Origin: Desulfotomaculum copahuensis
GTDB taxonomy: Bacteria > Bacillota > Desulfotomaculia > Desulfotomaculales > Desulfovirgulaceae
Length of the DNA: 64,000 nt
NCBI RefSeq assembly: GCF_001655685.1
Contig: NZ_LYVF01000069.1
Span: 1-64,000 of the forward strand
Reading direction: 5' to 3'
Shown here: piece by piece, positions 52,998 to 61,380 of the stretch
How positions within the stretch are numbered: position 1 is the first letter of the stretch
Layout of the letters: every line of letters begins with the position of its first letter
Translations under genes and position numbers: made by a program
Notes under the pieces: generated by a model
Database searches by the model: none
Told to the model about the DNA's origin: nothing
What the model saw: the letters and a program-made list of their open reading frames with translations, nothing else

Positions 52998-54128
52998 TTG
53001 GGCAGGCAACAGGAAAACACCGATCCGCGGCATGAGCGGGATGATTCTTTCCGTACCACTTTACCGGGCCGGGAAGGGCCCGCCCGTCTGTTTTTGATGG
53101 GGCGGTTTTTACTGCAGGCCTTCCCGGCCGTGGCCCGGGAACTGAAAGGTTGGCGTCAGCTGGCGGTCGCCTGCCCGGATCCCCGCCTGCGGCAGATGGC
53201 CCTGGCCAGCATCGGCGGCAAGACCTTCCATTGCCAGGGAGGCAGTGTTTTCAGCGCCTGGACCGGGGCGCACCGGCGCGAACTGGTTCAGGCCATAGTG
53301 GCCCTGCAGACCATCAGCGACTACCTGGACAACCTCTGTGACCGGGCCGGAGTGCAGGACGAAGCAGGCTTCCGCCGGCTGCACCAGGCTTTCCTGGATG
53401 CCCTGCGCCCGGAAGTTCCCCCGGGCGATTACTATGACCGTTACCCCTACCGGGATGACGGCGGTTACCTGGAGCGGCTGGTGCGCACTTGTCAGCGGGC
53501 TCTGGCCGCCCTGCCCGCCTACCCTCCGGTTATGGAGGAGGCCGGCCGTCTGGCCGCGCTGTACTGCAACCTGCAGGTGTACAAGCACATTGACTGGAGT
53601 TTGCGGGAAAAATGCCTCACCGGATGGCTGAACCCGCTGCTGGCCGGTTTTCCGGAAAGGCTTTACTGGTGGGAGTTGGCCGCCGCCACCGGTTCCACCC
53701 TGGGCATTTTCGCCCTTTTCGCCCTGGCCGCCCGGGGCGGCTTCGGCGCAACAGATGTGCACCGGATTACCGGCGCTTATTTCCCCTGGATCGGCGGGCT
53801 GCATATTCTGCTGGACTATTTTATCGACCAGCAGGAGGACCGGCAGGGCGGGGACCTGAACTTCGTCTCGTACTACCGGGACGGAGAACAGGCGGCCGGA
53901 CGGCTTGGCCTTTTTTTGAGCCGTTCCCTGGAGCTGAGCGCCGGACTGCCTGATCCTTACTTCCACCGTACTGTGGTGCAGGGCCTGCTGGCCATGTACC
54001 TGTCGGATCCCAAGGTGGCCGCCCAGGGGTTGGGGGAAACCGGCCGTTTACTGCTGCAGGGCGGGGACAGGGGGGCTCGCGGCCTGTTCCGGTTGTGCGC
54101 CTGCCTGCGCCGGGCCGGTGTGGTCTAG
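52998..54128 (+). CDS. ytpB: Tetraprenyl-beta-curcumene synthase family (DUF2600, YtpB-like)
   Basis: 376 residues, all helical. Aspartate-rich motifs for Mg2+-diphosphate binding are DYLDNLCDR (first third) and DYFIDQQEDR with DLNF (C-terminal third), as in Bacillus YtpB. The family cyclises or dephosphorylates C35 prenyl diphosphates to sesquarterpenes or linear C35 terpenes of spores. TTG start; TATAAT at 52971-52976 may be its promoter. The 3' end overlaps the convergent polyprenyl synthase gene by 81 bp; that enzyme would supply the substrate. Confidence 0.88.
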   Translation: MGRQQENTDPRHERDDSFRTTLPGREGPARLFLMGRFLLQAFPAVARELKGWRQLAVACPDPRLRQMALASIGGKTFHCQGGSVFSAWTGAHRRELVQAIVALQTISDYLDNLCDRAGVQDEAGFRRLHQAFLDALRPEVPPGDYYDRYPYRDDGGYLERLVRTCQRALAALPAYPPVMEEAGRLAALYCNLQVYKHIDWSLREKCLTGWLNPLLAGFPERLYWWELAAATGSTLGIFALFALAARGGFGATDVHRITGAYFPWIGGLHILLDYFIDQQEDRQGGDLNFVSYYRDGEQAAGRLGLFLSRSLELSAGLPDPYFHRTVVQGLLAMYLSDPKVAAQGLGETGRLLLQGGDRGARGLFRLCACLRRAGVV

Positions 54129-55076
54129 TAGATGCAGCGGAAACAGCACTTTTTGGGCGACCATGGCCAGACTGTCTCTGGCCTTGCCGGCCGGCAGGCC
54201 TTCCAGCGCCTCCTGCGCGAGCCGGACCTGTTTTTGCGCCGCCTGTCCGGCGTACTCCAGGCAGCCCAGTTCCCGGGCCTGTGCCACCAGTTCCCGTCCC
54301 TGGTCCGCGGTCAGGCCGCCCCGGCGCAGTTTTTCCTTCCATTGCCCGGCCCGGGGTGAAACTTCCAGGAAATGCAATACCGGCAGGGTTAAGATCCCCT
54401 GGCTCAAATCCTGCAAACAAGGTTTACCAAGTAATTCGGACCGGCCGGCCAGATCCAGCAAATCATCGACCACCTGAAAGGCGCAGCCCAGGTGGGTGCC
54501 GTACCGGGAAAGCCTGACCAACTGGGTGCGCTTCATGCCGCATAATATGCCGCCGCTCTGACAGGCCACGTCAATTAAAGCGGCTGTTTTTTTGGCGATG
54601 TGGGCAAAATAGGCCTCCTCGCAGAAGTTGACAACCGACAGCTCCTGGATTTCCCCCTCGCACATGGTACGGATGGCCCGGGTAATGATGCGTAAAATGC
54701 CCTTTTTAGTGTCGGCCAGCAATCCGAAGGCGGTGGCGAAGAGGTAGTCCCCGGTGAGCACGGCGGGCACGGCTCCGCACAGACGGTGCAGCGCCGGCCG
54801 GGAACGGCGCGTGGCGGCGTTGTCCAGCACGTCGTCGTGGACAAGCGAAGCCAGGTGGATCAATTCAACGGCTGCGGCCACCCGGGTTACTTCCGCCGGA
54901 TCCGCCGGGTAAAACCCCGCCGTGATGGCGACCAGCGCCGGACGCAGGCGTTTGCCTCCCGGCAGGGAATGGGCGATTAACTGCTGTACCAAAGGTTCGG
55001 CGCTGGCCGTGGCGTTGTCCAGCAGTTCTTCCAGTCCGGCCGGTTGCGGCAGTTCCGGCGCCAAAGAAAATGTCAA
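54048..55076 (-). CDS. Polyprenyl diphosphate synthase
   Basis: 342 residues. First aspartate-rich motif in HLASLVHDDVLDNA, GGKRLRP near the start and a second motif in FQVVDDLLDL. It condenses isopentenyl diphosphate onto allylic diphosphates; the likely product is a C30-C35 chain for menaquinone or the neighbouring terpene synthase. The TTG at 55076 lies 6-8 nt after GGGGAGAG, and a promoter sits just upstream; the open frame extends 75 codons further but runs through that promoter. The C-terminus is a Pro/Ala-rich tail that lies over the ytpB 3' end. Confidence 0.9.
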   Translation of the reverse strand: MTFSLAPELPQPAGLEELLDNATASAEPLVQQLIAHSLPGGKRLRPALVAITAGFYPADPAEVTRVAAAVELIHLASLVHDDVLDNAATRRSRPALHRLCGAVPAVLTGDYLFATAFGLLADTKKGILRIITRAIRTMCEGEIQELSVVNFCEEAYFAHIAKKTAALIDVACQSGGILCGMKRTQLVRLSRYGTHLGCAFQVVDDLLDLAGRSELLGKPCLQDLSQGILTLPVLHFLEVSPRAGQWKEKLRRGGLTADQGRELVAQARELGCLEYAGQAAQKQVRLAQEALEGLPAGKARDSLAMVAQKVLFPLHLLDHTGPAQAGAQPEQAASPPVPALQQ

Positions 55077-55114
55077 GTGCACTCTCTCCCCTGCAATGGA
55101 TTGAAAAGTTGTTT

Positions 55115-55142
55115 CTAGTATGATCTTTTCCACGGCGGTCAA
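55115..55142 (-). promoter_or_regulatory. Promoter of the polyprenyl synthase gene
   Basis: Minus strand: -35 TTGACC (55142-55137), 16-nt spacer, -10 TACTAG (55120-55115). Confidence 0.6.
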
Positions 55143-55192
55143 TGCCTGGAAGAGAGAATTTTGTGCACGGGGGAAGTCCAGTTGGCGACCCC

Positions 55193-55258
55193 TTTTATAA
55201 TAGAGAATTATGGACAAGGACCACCTTGTAATATCTTTATTATAAGGGGTTTTTTCTT
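55193..55258 (+). terminator. Two-level hairpin with T run
   Basis: Outer arms ACCCCTT(TT)ATAAT and ATTATAAGGGGT enclose an inner hairpin ACAAGG-ACCA-CCTTGT; six T follow. It has no intact plus-strand gene ahead of it, so it may be a relic of the decayed transporter locus. Confidence 0.6.
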
Positions 55259-55265
55259 TTATTCC

Positions 55266-55583
55266 ATGCCGGTTGCGCGTTCGGCCGCGCTGTGGGGGCA
55301 TGTGCTGACCTCGTTGGTATCCAATGCGATTTCAGTTGTCATAATCATTCTCATAGCGCTCATTATGGGCTTCTGCTCGTCGGCAGGAGTATTGTCATGG
55401 CTTGCCGGGGCCTGTTCGCGTCTTTGCCGAAAACCAGCCGGTGACTTCGATTGTCAACGCCACCCGCGCGTTATTAATCAGACGGTAGGTAATGACATTT
55501 GGGTCGCACTTGCGTGGTGCTCAGGGATACTGATCGTCGCGTATCTGTTTGCGATGCGCGCATACAAACGTAAAGCAGTTTAA
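55266..55583 (+). pseudogene. ABC-2 type (DrrB-like) transporter permease remnant
   Basis: The reading starts in the middle of the family pattern (MPVARSAALWGHVLTSLVSN, then IALIMGF). After SWLAGAC it is in the wrong frame: frame +1 there reads VFAENQPVTSIVNATRALL, and the original frame resumes with VGNDIWVALAWCSGILIVAY to the end. The N-terminal third and part of the middle are missing. A dead drug-exporter-type permease; no ATPase partner is nearby. Confidence 0.75.
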
Positions 55584-55624
55584 TGTTTACCGGGTTTACG
55601 GTTACCGGCTCTTTAGTTTTTAAT

Positions 55625-56131
55625 TCATAAGTTATCCAGGAATTCCCGGGGTAACTTTTTAATCAGCAACACGGGAATGGATGAACGGTTAAACACGGTT
55701 TGGGACAGTCCGCCGAAAATCATGCTTTTAAGGTCGATGGGTCCCCGCGCGCCCATGATGATTAACTTGCAGTCATTGTCCACGGCGTAATCGATAATGG
55801 CGTTGGCGACATCGGAAACCGTGGTGCTTCCATAGCGGATCTTCTGGTTGACTTTGCAACCACGGGAGGTGAAAATTTCATTTGTTTTTTCCAAAATCTC
55901 CCGGGTTTGTTTTTCAGCCTCGGGATCGTAAATGTACCAACCCGTGCTTTCGATACCCGTGGAGCCCTCATGTTTTTCCTGCACGTATATTATGGTCAGC
56001 TCCATACCCGGCATGATTTTCATCAAGGTGGCCGCGTAAACCGCCGCGGAAAGGGAATGATTGGAACCGTCGGAATAAAGCAGCACTTTAAACCTGGTGG
56101 TTTGCTCCGGGAAATATGAAACCTGTTCCAT
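55625..56131 (-). CDS. Universal stress protein (UspA family)
   Basis: 168 residues. UspA fold with the ATP-binding pattern MGARGP...GGLSQTVFNRSSIPVLLIK near the C-terminus and the N-terminal VLLYSDGSNHS. Role in stress survival is inferred from family only. Strong AAGGAGG site on the minus strand. Single-gene unit. Confidence 0.9.
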   Translation of the reverse strand: MEQVSYFPEQTTRFKVLLYSDGSNHSLSAAVYAATLMKIMPGMELTIIYVQEKHEGSTGIESTGWYIYDPEAEKQTREILEKTNEIFTSRGCKVNQKIRYGSTTVSDVANAIIDYAVDNDCKLIIMGARGPIDLKSMIFGGLSQTVFNRSSIPVLLIKKLPREFLDNL

Positions 56132-56284
56132 TAAAAAGCCTCCTTCAATAGATACGGATATGGACTAATTTTTATAATAATACGATAATACGTTTTTCTT
56201 TGCAATCTATTGGCGGTAAACGACTCTTTTTCGCCGCTTTACCGCTTGCCAGGCAAGTCAATTGTTTCACAATTCCCTGCGGAC

Positions 56285-56385
56285 ACCAGGCCTGTTTTTG
56301 CGCGTTTTTGTACGGACCAGGCTCTGCGCCAGTTGCACTTCCGCTACGTCCACAAGTATTCTCTGAGCACTGCCCGGGGAGCATT
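56285..56385 (+). pseudogene. Decayed partial copy of the neighbouring aminotransferase gene
   Basis: A stretch around 56319-56360 (CTCTGCGCCAGTTGCACTTC) translates to LCASCTSATSTS and aligns with the N-terminus of the intact gene at 57316 (LCASCAPATSTD), with nucleotide similarity continuing on both sides. Frame and start are lost. Confidence 0.6.
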
Positions 56386-56423
56386 CCGAGGAAAGTTAAA
56401 TCGTTGTATTGGCGGACCGGCAG

Positions 56424-56452
56424 TTGAAATGTAGCCACTTAATTGGTATAAT
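56424..56452 (+). promoter_or_regulatory. Promoter of the toxin-antitoxin pair
   Basis: -35 TTGAAA (56424-56429), 17-nt spacer, -10 TATAAT (56447-56452), 26 nt before the antitoxin ATG. Confidence 0.75.
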
Positions 56453-56477
56453 GTAGTTACGTTGGGGGTGACTTATC

Positions 56478-56747
56478 ATGGCTGATGTAGGAATCAGGGA
56501 AATCAAAAACAGTTTGAGCCATTATCTGGGGCGGGTAAAAAAGGGGGAAACCTTCATTATTACAGACCGCGGGGTCCCCGTTGCCCGCTTGCTGCCCATC
56601 CAGGTTGATGTTCCCGAAGGAATAAACGCGATGCTTCAGGCCGGTCAGGTTTCCTGGGGGGGGAGCAAGCCCCGGGGTTCAGTATGCCGTCCCCGTTTGC
56701 AGGGGGGGAAGACCCTGGCCGCAGTAGTAGCGGAGGATCGTAGATGA
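56478..56747 (+). CDS. Phd/YefM-type antitoxin
   Basis: 89 residues. N-terminal Phd fold (IREIKNSLSHYLGRVKKGETFIITDRGVPVARL); the C-terminal part would wrap the toxin. It binds and neutralises the PIN toxin and probably represses its own promoter. GGGGGTGA precedes the ATG. It overlaps the toxin gene by 4 bp. The stretch after residue 55 (WGGSKPRGSVCRPRLQGGK) is unusual for the family. Confidence 0.88.
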   Translation: MADVGIREIKNSLSHYLGRVKKGETFIITDRGVPVARLLPIQVDVPEGINAMLQAGQVSWGGSKPRGSVCRPRLQGGKTLAAVVAEDRR

Positions 56748-57190
56748 TTGCCTACCTTGATACCAGCGCTCTGGTTAAGTTGTATGTTGACGAGAATGGT
56801 TCCGGACTGGTGCATGATATGGTGGATGCGTCATTGATTGTCGCTACATCTAAAGTCGCTTTTGCGGAAGCACGTTCCGCCTTTTTCCGTGTGTTTAAAG
56901 AGGGGTTTTTGGATGAAGGGGCTTATCTGCAAATTGTCAGTATATTTCTCGCCGACTGGGACCATTATCTTTGTATTGAAGTGTCCGGTGAAGTAATCCG
57001 CTTGGCGGGTGAACTGGTGGAAAAATATCAGCTGCGTGGTTTTGATGCCATCCATTTATCTGCCGCCCATATTCTGAAACAACAGGTAAAGGCGCCGGTT
57101 GTTGCCGCCTGCTGGGATGCCCGTCTCTGGGAAGCATTTCAAAAAAGCGGTTTCACTGTAATTCCGGCAGAAAAACCGGGATCCGGTTAG
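56744..57190 (+). CDS. PIN-domain toxin (VapC-like ribonuclease)
   Basis: 148 residues. PIN acidic residues in AYLDTSALVKLY, AFAEARSAF and GFDAIHLSAA. VapC toxins cut tRNA or rRNA; the target is not predictable. ATG overlaps the antitoxin stop (ATGA). The module lies between a decayed and an intact copy of the same aminotransferase, suggesting insertion or rearrangement. Confidence 0.9.
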   Translation: MIAYLDTSALVKLYVDENGSGLVHDMVDASLIVATSKVAFAEARSAFFRVFKEGFLDEGAYLQIVSIFLADWDHYLCIEVSGEVIRLAGELVEKYQLRGFDAIHLSAAHILKQQVKAPVVAACWDARLWEAFQKSGFTVIPAEKPGSG

Positions 57191-57315
57191 TTGTGAAAAG
57201 CTCCCTGTTTTCCAGGGTTTTTTTACTTCCATCCGAAACAATGGTAACCGTTTACCCGTTTACTGGAAACAATGATTTGCCATGCATAACCGCTCAGCGA
57301 AAGGAATGATAGTTA

Positions 57316-58443
57316 TTGAACCTTCCGCCATTCACTCTGGAACGCTGGTTCGCCAGGTATGAGTTTGAGGTAGACATTAATCTTTGCGCCAGCTGCGCTC
57401 CCGCCACGTCCACAGACGACATTTTAAGCCTGGCCGGCGAACAGGCACGGGAAGATTACCTGCATCTGGGACTGGACTACATCCCCAATCCGGGGACCGG
57501 TGAATTAAGACGTCAGGTTGCCGGTCTTTACCATGATCTTGATGAAGAGTACATACAGGTGACTACCGGCGCCTCGGAAGCCATTTTTCTGCTTATGAAC
57601 TGCCTGTTTTCCAACGGCGACAATATCATCGTTCAACAGCCGGCCTACCAGTCCCTTTATGCGGTGGCAGGCGCGGCGGGCGTACAGATTAAAGCCTGGC
57701 CGTTACAGGGAGAAGAGAAATTATATATGGATCCGGACGCCCTGAAGGGTCTCATTGACTCCCGCACCCGGGCGGTGGTGGTGAACAACCCCCACAACCC
57801 CACCGGGTACATCATGTCCCGGCAGGAAATGGACCGGCTGGTGGAGGTGGTGGAGCACTGTGGTTTGTGGTTGATCTCCGATGAAGTATATCGGGGCATA
57901 ATCTATAACCCGCCGGACGAACTGCCGGCCGCCATAGACCTTACGCCCCGGGCAATCTGCACCGGTGACATGACCAAGCCCTATGGGTTGGGCGGGCTGC
58001 GGACAGGCTGGCTGGCCGTCCGGGACAAGCAGTTGCTGAGCGCCTGCGGCGCCATGCGTGATTACACCACCATGTGCAACGCCGCTCCGGCTGAATTTCT
58101 GGCCGTCCTGGCCCTGCAGCACCGGCGGGAGTTGTTGGAGAAAAAGCTTGCTGTGGCAAAAGAAAACTTGGCGCGGTTGGCGGACTTCATGAATGAACGG
58201 CCGGGTTTGCTTTCCTATATACCGCCCCGGGGCGGGTTTACCGTATTTCCCCGCTACCATCAGCCCGTAGATTCCACCACATTTTGCCGGGGACTGGTGG
58301 AGAGGAAAAGCGTGCTCCTTTTGCCCGGCGCCGTTTTCTCCCGGGAAAACCACTTCCGCCTGGGGTTGGGCGTGGAGCCGGCCGTTTTCCGGCGGGGGCT
58401 GGAACTGTTCGGGGATTATTTGGCGGAAAGTGATTATAGTTAA
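57316..58443 (+). CDS. PLP-dependent class I/II aminotransferase
   Basis: 375 residues, fold type I. PLP contacts: NPHNPTGY, ISDEVYRG and Lys in GDMTKPYGLGGLRTGW. The MTK-PYG-GLR context and the N-terminal LCASCAP resemble capreomycidine-synthase-like and related amino-acid aminotransferases; the substrate is not known. TTG start. Single gene between the toxin-antitoxin pair and the ECF sigma operon. Confidence 0.88.
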   Translation: MNLPPFTLERWFARYEFEVDINLCASCAPATSTDDILSLAGEQAREDYLHLGLDYIPNPGTGELRRQVAGLYHDLDEEYIQVTTGASEAIFLLMNCLFSNGDNIIVQQPAYQSLYAVAGAAGVQIKAWPLQGEEKLYMDPDALKGLIDSRTRAVVVNNPHNPTGYIMSRQEMDRLVEVVEHCGLWLISDEVYRGIIYNPPDELPAAIDLTPRAICTGDMTKPYGLGGLRTGWLAVRDKQLLSACGAMRDYTTMCNAAPAEFLAVLALQHRRELLEKKLAVAKENLARLADFMNERPGLLSYIPPRGGFTVFPRYHQPVDSTTFCRGLVERKSVLLLPGAVFSRENHFRLGLGVEPAVFRRGLELFGDYLAESDYS

Positions 58444-58539
58444 TTCCTACGGGGGCGCAGTAATTAAAACTTTTACCCTGAAACTTTTTGAGGCGGCCGG
58501 TGTAATAGGATCGGGGAAAGGGTAAAAGGGGAGATTCAT

Positions 58540-59133
58540 TTGGACACTGATGATCGTCAACTGGTGCTCAAGTGCCGGGAGGGCCGGGAGGAAGGGTACC
58601 GCCTGCTGCTTACCCGGTATGAAGGCTACATTTACAGCCTGTGCTACCGGCTTGCCGGCCGGCGGGAAGACGCCCTGGAACTGTCCCAGGAAGCTTTGCT
58701 CAAGGTTGTTACCGGGATCAAGAGCTTTCAAGTGAACCGCCCTTTTAAACCCTGGCTGCGTCAGGTGGTGATCAACACCTGTCTGAACTTTCTGCGCCGC
58801 CATACGCCGGAAACCCTTTCCCTGGACCAGCCGGTCGGTGAAGATTTCTCCCTGGGCGATACTCTGGCTACCCGCAGCAGTGACGACCCGCAGGCGCAGG
58901 TGGAATGGATGGAAACCCGGCAGGCGCTCCGCATGGCCTTGAGCCGCCTGCCGCCCCTGTTCCGCCTGGTGCTCACCCTGCGCCACCAGGAAGAAATGAG
59001 CTATCAGGAGATTGCGGACGCCACCGGCCTGCCGCTGGGAACGGTGAAAACTTATCTTTTCCGCGCCCGCAACCTGCTCCGGCAATCCTTAAGCGATCTC
59101 TACGGTTGGGAGGTGAACGGCCGTGCCCTGTGA
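58540..59133 (+). CDS. ECF-type RNA polymerase sigma factor
   Basis: 197 residues. Region 2 (YSLCYRLAGRREDALELSQEALLKV) and region 4 (LRHQEEMSYQEIADATGLPLGTVKTYLFRAR). TTG start after AAAGGGGAGA. It overlaps the downstream anti-sigma gene by 11 bp. Its regulon is unknown. It heads an operon that ends with gerW, which hints at a sporulation or envelope role. Confidence 0.92.
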   Translation: MDTDDRQLVLKCREGREEGYRLLLTRYEGYIYSLCYRLAGRREDALELSQEALLKVVTGIKSFQVNRPFKPWLRQVVINTCLNFLRRHTPETLSLDQPVGEDFSLGDTLATRSSDDPQAQVEWMETRQALRMALSRLPPLFRLVLTLRHQEEMSYQEIADATGLPLGTVKTYLFRARNLLRQSLSDLYGWEVNGRAL

Positions 59134-59569
59134 CGCTGAACTGTTGCAGGCCTACCTGGACGGTGAACTGTCAGAACAGGCGGCCCGGGAATTAAAAGGG
59201 CACCTGGCCGGGTGCCGCGCCTGCCGCGGCGAACTTTCCCGGTTGAAGCTGCTCTGGTTTGAGCTGTCCCGGCCGGAGGAGGTTCCCCTCCCTCCCGAAC
59301 TGCCCTATATCCGGCAGCAGGTGATCGCAGCCGCCGGACCGGGACGGGGCGGGCCGGCGGAAGAAAGATCCGGTTTTTGGGAATTGCAAAAGCTGGCCTG
59401 GCGTCCGGTCACCCTTACCACGGCTTACCTGCCCGGGGCCGGGGAAATAAAGGAATTGATCCTGGCGGCCGGGCGGGAACTGCCCGGGTTGCTGCTTGGT
59501 TCTTTAAACCTCACCGGCCGCCTGTGGCAAAGGGGGCGCTCCATTAAGAAAGGGCGTGGCCCGCGGTGA
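59123..59569 (+). CDS. Zinc-finger anti-sigma factor
   Basis: 148 residues. N-terminal zf-HC2 domain with the H-x3-C-x2-C zinc motif (LKGHLAGCRACRGEL) that holds ECF sigma factors inactive. The C-terminal part lacks a clear membrane span, so it is probably soluble or loosely membrane-bound and its release signal is unclear. GTG start inside the sigma gene. Confidence 0.88.
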   Translation: MPCDAELLQAYLDGELSEQAARELKGHLAGCRACRGELSRLKLLWFELSRPEEVPLPPELPYIRQQVIAAAGPGRGGPAEERSGFWELQKLAWRPVTLTTAYLPGAGEIKELILAAGRELPGLLLGSLNLTGRLWQRGRSIKKGRGPR

Positions 59570-60222
59570 CCGTCCTGCTCATTTTGTTCGTTATCATACT
59601 CGCCCTGCTGATCATCCTGGCCCTGCCGGTAACCTTTTGGGGCCGGGTCCGTCTGAACGAAAAACTGGCCGGCGAGGGAGAACTGGCCTGGGCGGGTGGT
59701 TTGGTCGCCGCCCGGTTGGGCATGCTTGACAATAAACCGGCCTTCTCCCTGCGGGTTGGCCGCTGGACCGGGCGCCCGCCCCGGTCCGGACGGAAAAAAC
59801 CCGCCCGCCCCAAACAAGAGAAAAAACGTAAACCGGATCAAACCCGGAACGCTTTCCGGATCAAGCGGTTGGCGCCGTTCCTGGACGGCCCGCTGCTCAA
59901 GAGGGCTTTTGCCTATCTGCGCCGCATCTGGCGTTCCCTTGATTTAAAGCTCAGACTGGAAGGGGAGTACGGGACGGGTGATCCGGCGCTGACCGGTTAC
60001 CTTACCAGCCTTGTGTCCGCCCTGCACGACAGCCGGCTGGAATTGCACTTGCGTCCCAACTTTGCGGAAACTGCCCTGGACCTGCGGGGGGAAGTGGGCG
60101 GCCGGCTGGTTCCGGTCCGGTTTCTATGGTTGACCGGCGGCTTCCTGCTGGCCGCCCCCGTCCGGCGTCTCTGGTGGTCCAGGATAATTAAACGAAAAAC
60201 TAAAGTCAGGGAGGTTTTTTAG
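59566..60222 (+). CDS. DUF2953 family membrane protein
   Basis: 218 residues. N-terminal membrane anchor (about 3-24), a basic central region (GRKKPARPKQEKKRKPD) and a C-terminal conserved part (GEYGTGDPALTGYLTSLV, then HLRPNFAETALDLRGE). In Bacillus the relative ytfI lies next to ytfJ (gerW), as here. Function unknown; a sporulation role is inferred from context. The GTG overlaps the anti-sigma stop by 4 bp. Confidence 0.88.
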   Translation: MTVLLILFVIILALLIILALPVTFWGRVRLNEKLAGEGELAWAGGLVAARLGMLDNKPAFSLRVGRWTGRPPRSGRKKPARPKQEKKRKPDQTRNAFRIKRLAPFLDGPLLKRAFAYLRRIWRSLDLKLRLEGEYGTGDPALTGYLTSLVSALHDSRLELHLRPNFAETALDLRGEVGGRLVPVRFLWLTGGFLLAAPVRRLWWSRIIKRKTKVREVF

Positions 60223-60223
60223 A

Positions 60224-60583
60224 ATGATTAAGGAAAACATCGAAGCGATAGTTTCCCGGCTGGAGAATCTGATCACCACCAAAACCATCGTCGGTGATCC
60301 GATTACCAGCGGCAACATTACCATCATTCCGATCATCTCGGCCAGCTTCGGCTTCGGCACCGGCAGCGGGGAAGGCACCGACCCCTCCAGGGGCGGCGGC
60401 AAAGGCGGCGGCGGCGGGGCCGGGGCCAGGATCAATCCCACCGCACTGATCATCATCCAGGAAGGGGAAGTCCGGGTGTACTCCCTGGCCCAAAAAGGCA
60501 CTCTGGAAAAACTGGCCGAACTGGTCCCCGAGGCATTGTCCAGGTTTGGCATTGATAAACCAAAGACGGATTGTTGCAAATAA
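60224..60583 (+). CDS. gerW: GerW family sporulation protein (YtfJ-like)
   Basis: 119 residues. KTIVGDPITSGNITIIPIIS, the Gly-rich FGFGTGSGEG..GGGKGGGGGAGARINP and ALIII match GerW, a spore protein needed for germination. It starts 2 nt after the DUF2953 gene. Last gene of the ECF operon. Confidence 0.93.
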   Translation: MIKENIEAIVSRLENLITTKTIVGDPITSGNITIIPIISASFGFGTGSGEGTDPSRGGGKGGGGGAGARINPTALIIIQEGEVRVYSLAQKGTLEKLAELVPEALSRFGIDKPKTDCCK

Positions 60584-60600
60584 CGGGAACTATGGATAAG

Positions 60601-60642
60601 CTGGAAAGCAGGCCGACCGGTGATGGACGGCCTGCTTTCCAG
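60601..60642. terminator. Perfect 15-bp hairpin between convergent genes
   Basis: CTGGAAAGCAGGCCG (60601-60615) / CGGCCTGCTTTCCAG (60628-60642). A second hairpin GCCGCAG/CTGCGGC lies at 60649-60669. No T run; may still stop or process both transcripts. Confidence 0.5.
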
Positions 60643-60693
60643 CAGATAGCCGCAGAAAATTACTGCGGCGCTACCCTACTCGATTGTTTGCTG

Positions 60694-61380
60694 TCAGGCC
60701 GCATTCTGGTAGCCCTTTTCCGGCCGGGCGGCGTCGAAGGAAATCGCCCGGCGGGGGCAGGCGGCCACACAGGAACCGCATTTGATGCAGTCGCTGTCCG
60801 TCATAATTCCGCACTCCCGGAACAGGTGGGGGGTCAGCTGCATGGGACAGGACCGGGAGCAGGCACCGCAAGCGGCGCAGGATTCGCCGCTGATGAACAG
60901 CGGTTTCCTGCCTTCGCCCAGCCAGCGGCCCAATGTGCCCACGGGGCAGATGTGACACCAGGCGCGGGGGTGAATAAAGATGCCCAGTATAATCCCTGCC
61001 ACCGTGGTGATGGTCAGCAGGCGCACCAGCGCCAGTCCCATGGCGGCCGGATTGCCATGCGCCAGATACCACTGGGTGCTGATCATGGCGGCTATCATTC
61101 CAATCATGAAAAGCCGTACCCCGCGGCTGCGCAAAACGGCTGGAACTGGTTTGTTGCGGGACAGGGGGCGAACGAGTAAATCGTAAAAAGCCCCCCGGGG
61201 GCACATCCAGTTGCACCAGGCCCGTCCGCGGTAGACGGACATTCCTATTGAACCGGCCATGCATACCAGGAGCAGAAAGCCCAGCCAGGGATGAAACCAG
61301 CCCAACACCGCCACCAGGGGTAGACCCCACCAGGTCAGACGTTGTTTTTGCCGGCGTTTTTTTTGTACTTCCATAAGCAT
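60694..61380 (-). CDS. NapH/CcoG-like membrane polyferredoxin
   Basis: 228 residues. Four membrane spans with two paired cysteine motifs on the cytoplasmic side (CNWMCPRGA, CHICPVG) and two C-terminal 4Fe-4S clusters (CAACGACSRSCP and CIKCGSCVAACP). Moves electrons between membrane quinone or donor and a soluble enzyme; the partner is not in the window. ATG 9 nt after GGAGG. Confidence 0.9.
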   Translation of the reverse strand: MLMEVQKKRRQKQRLTWWGLPLVAVLGWFHPWLGFLLLVCMAGSIGMSVYRGRAWCNWMCPRGAFYDLLVRPLSRNKPVPAVLRSRGVRLFMIGMIAAMISTQWYLAHGNPAAMGLALVRLLTITTVAGIILGIFIHPRAWCHICPVGTLGRWLGEGRKPLFISGESCAACGACSRSCPMQLTPHLFRECGIMTDSDCIKCGSCVAACPRRAISFDAARPEKGYQNAA

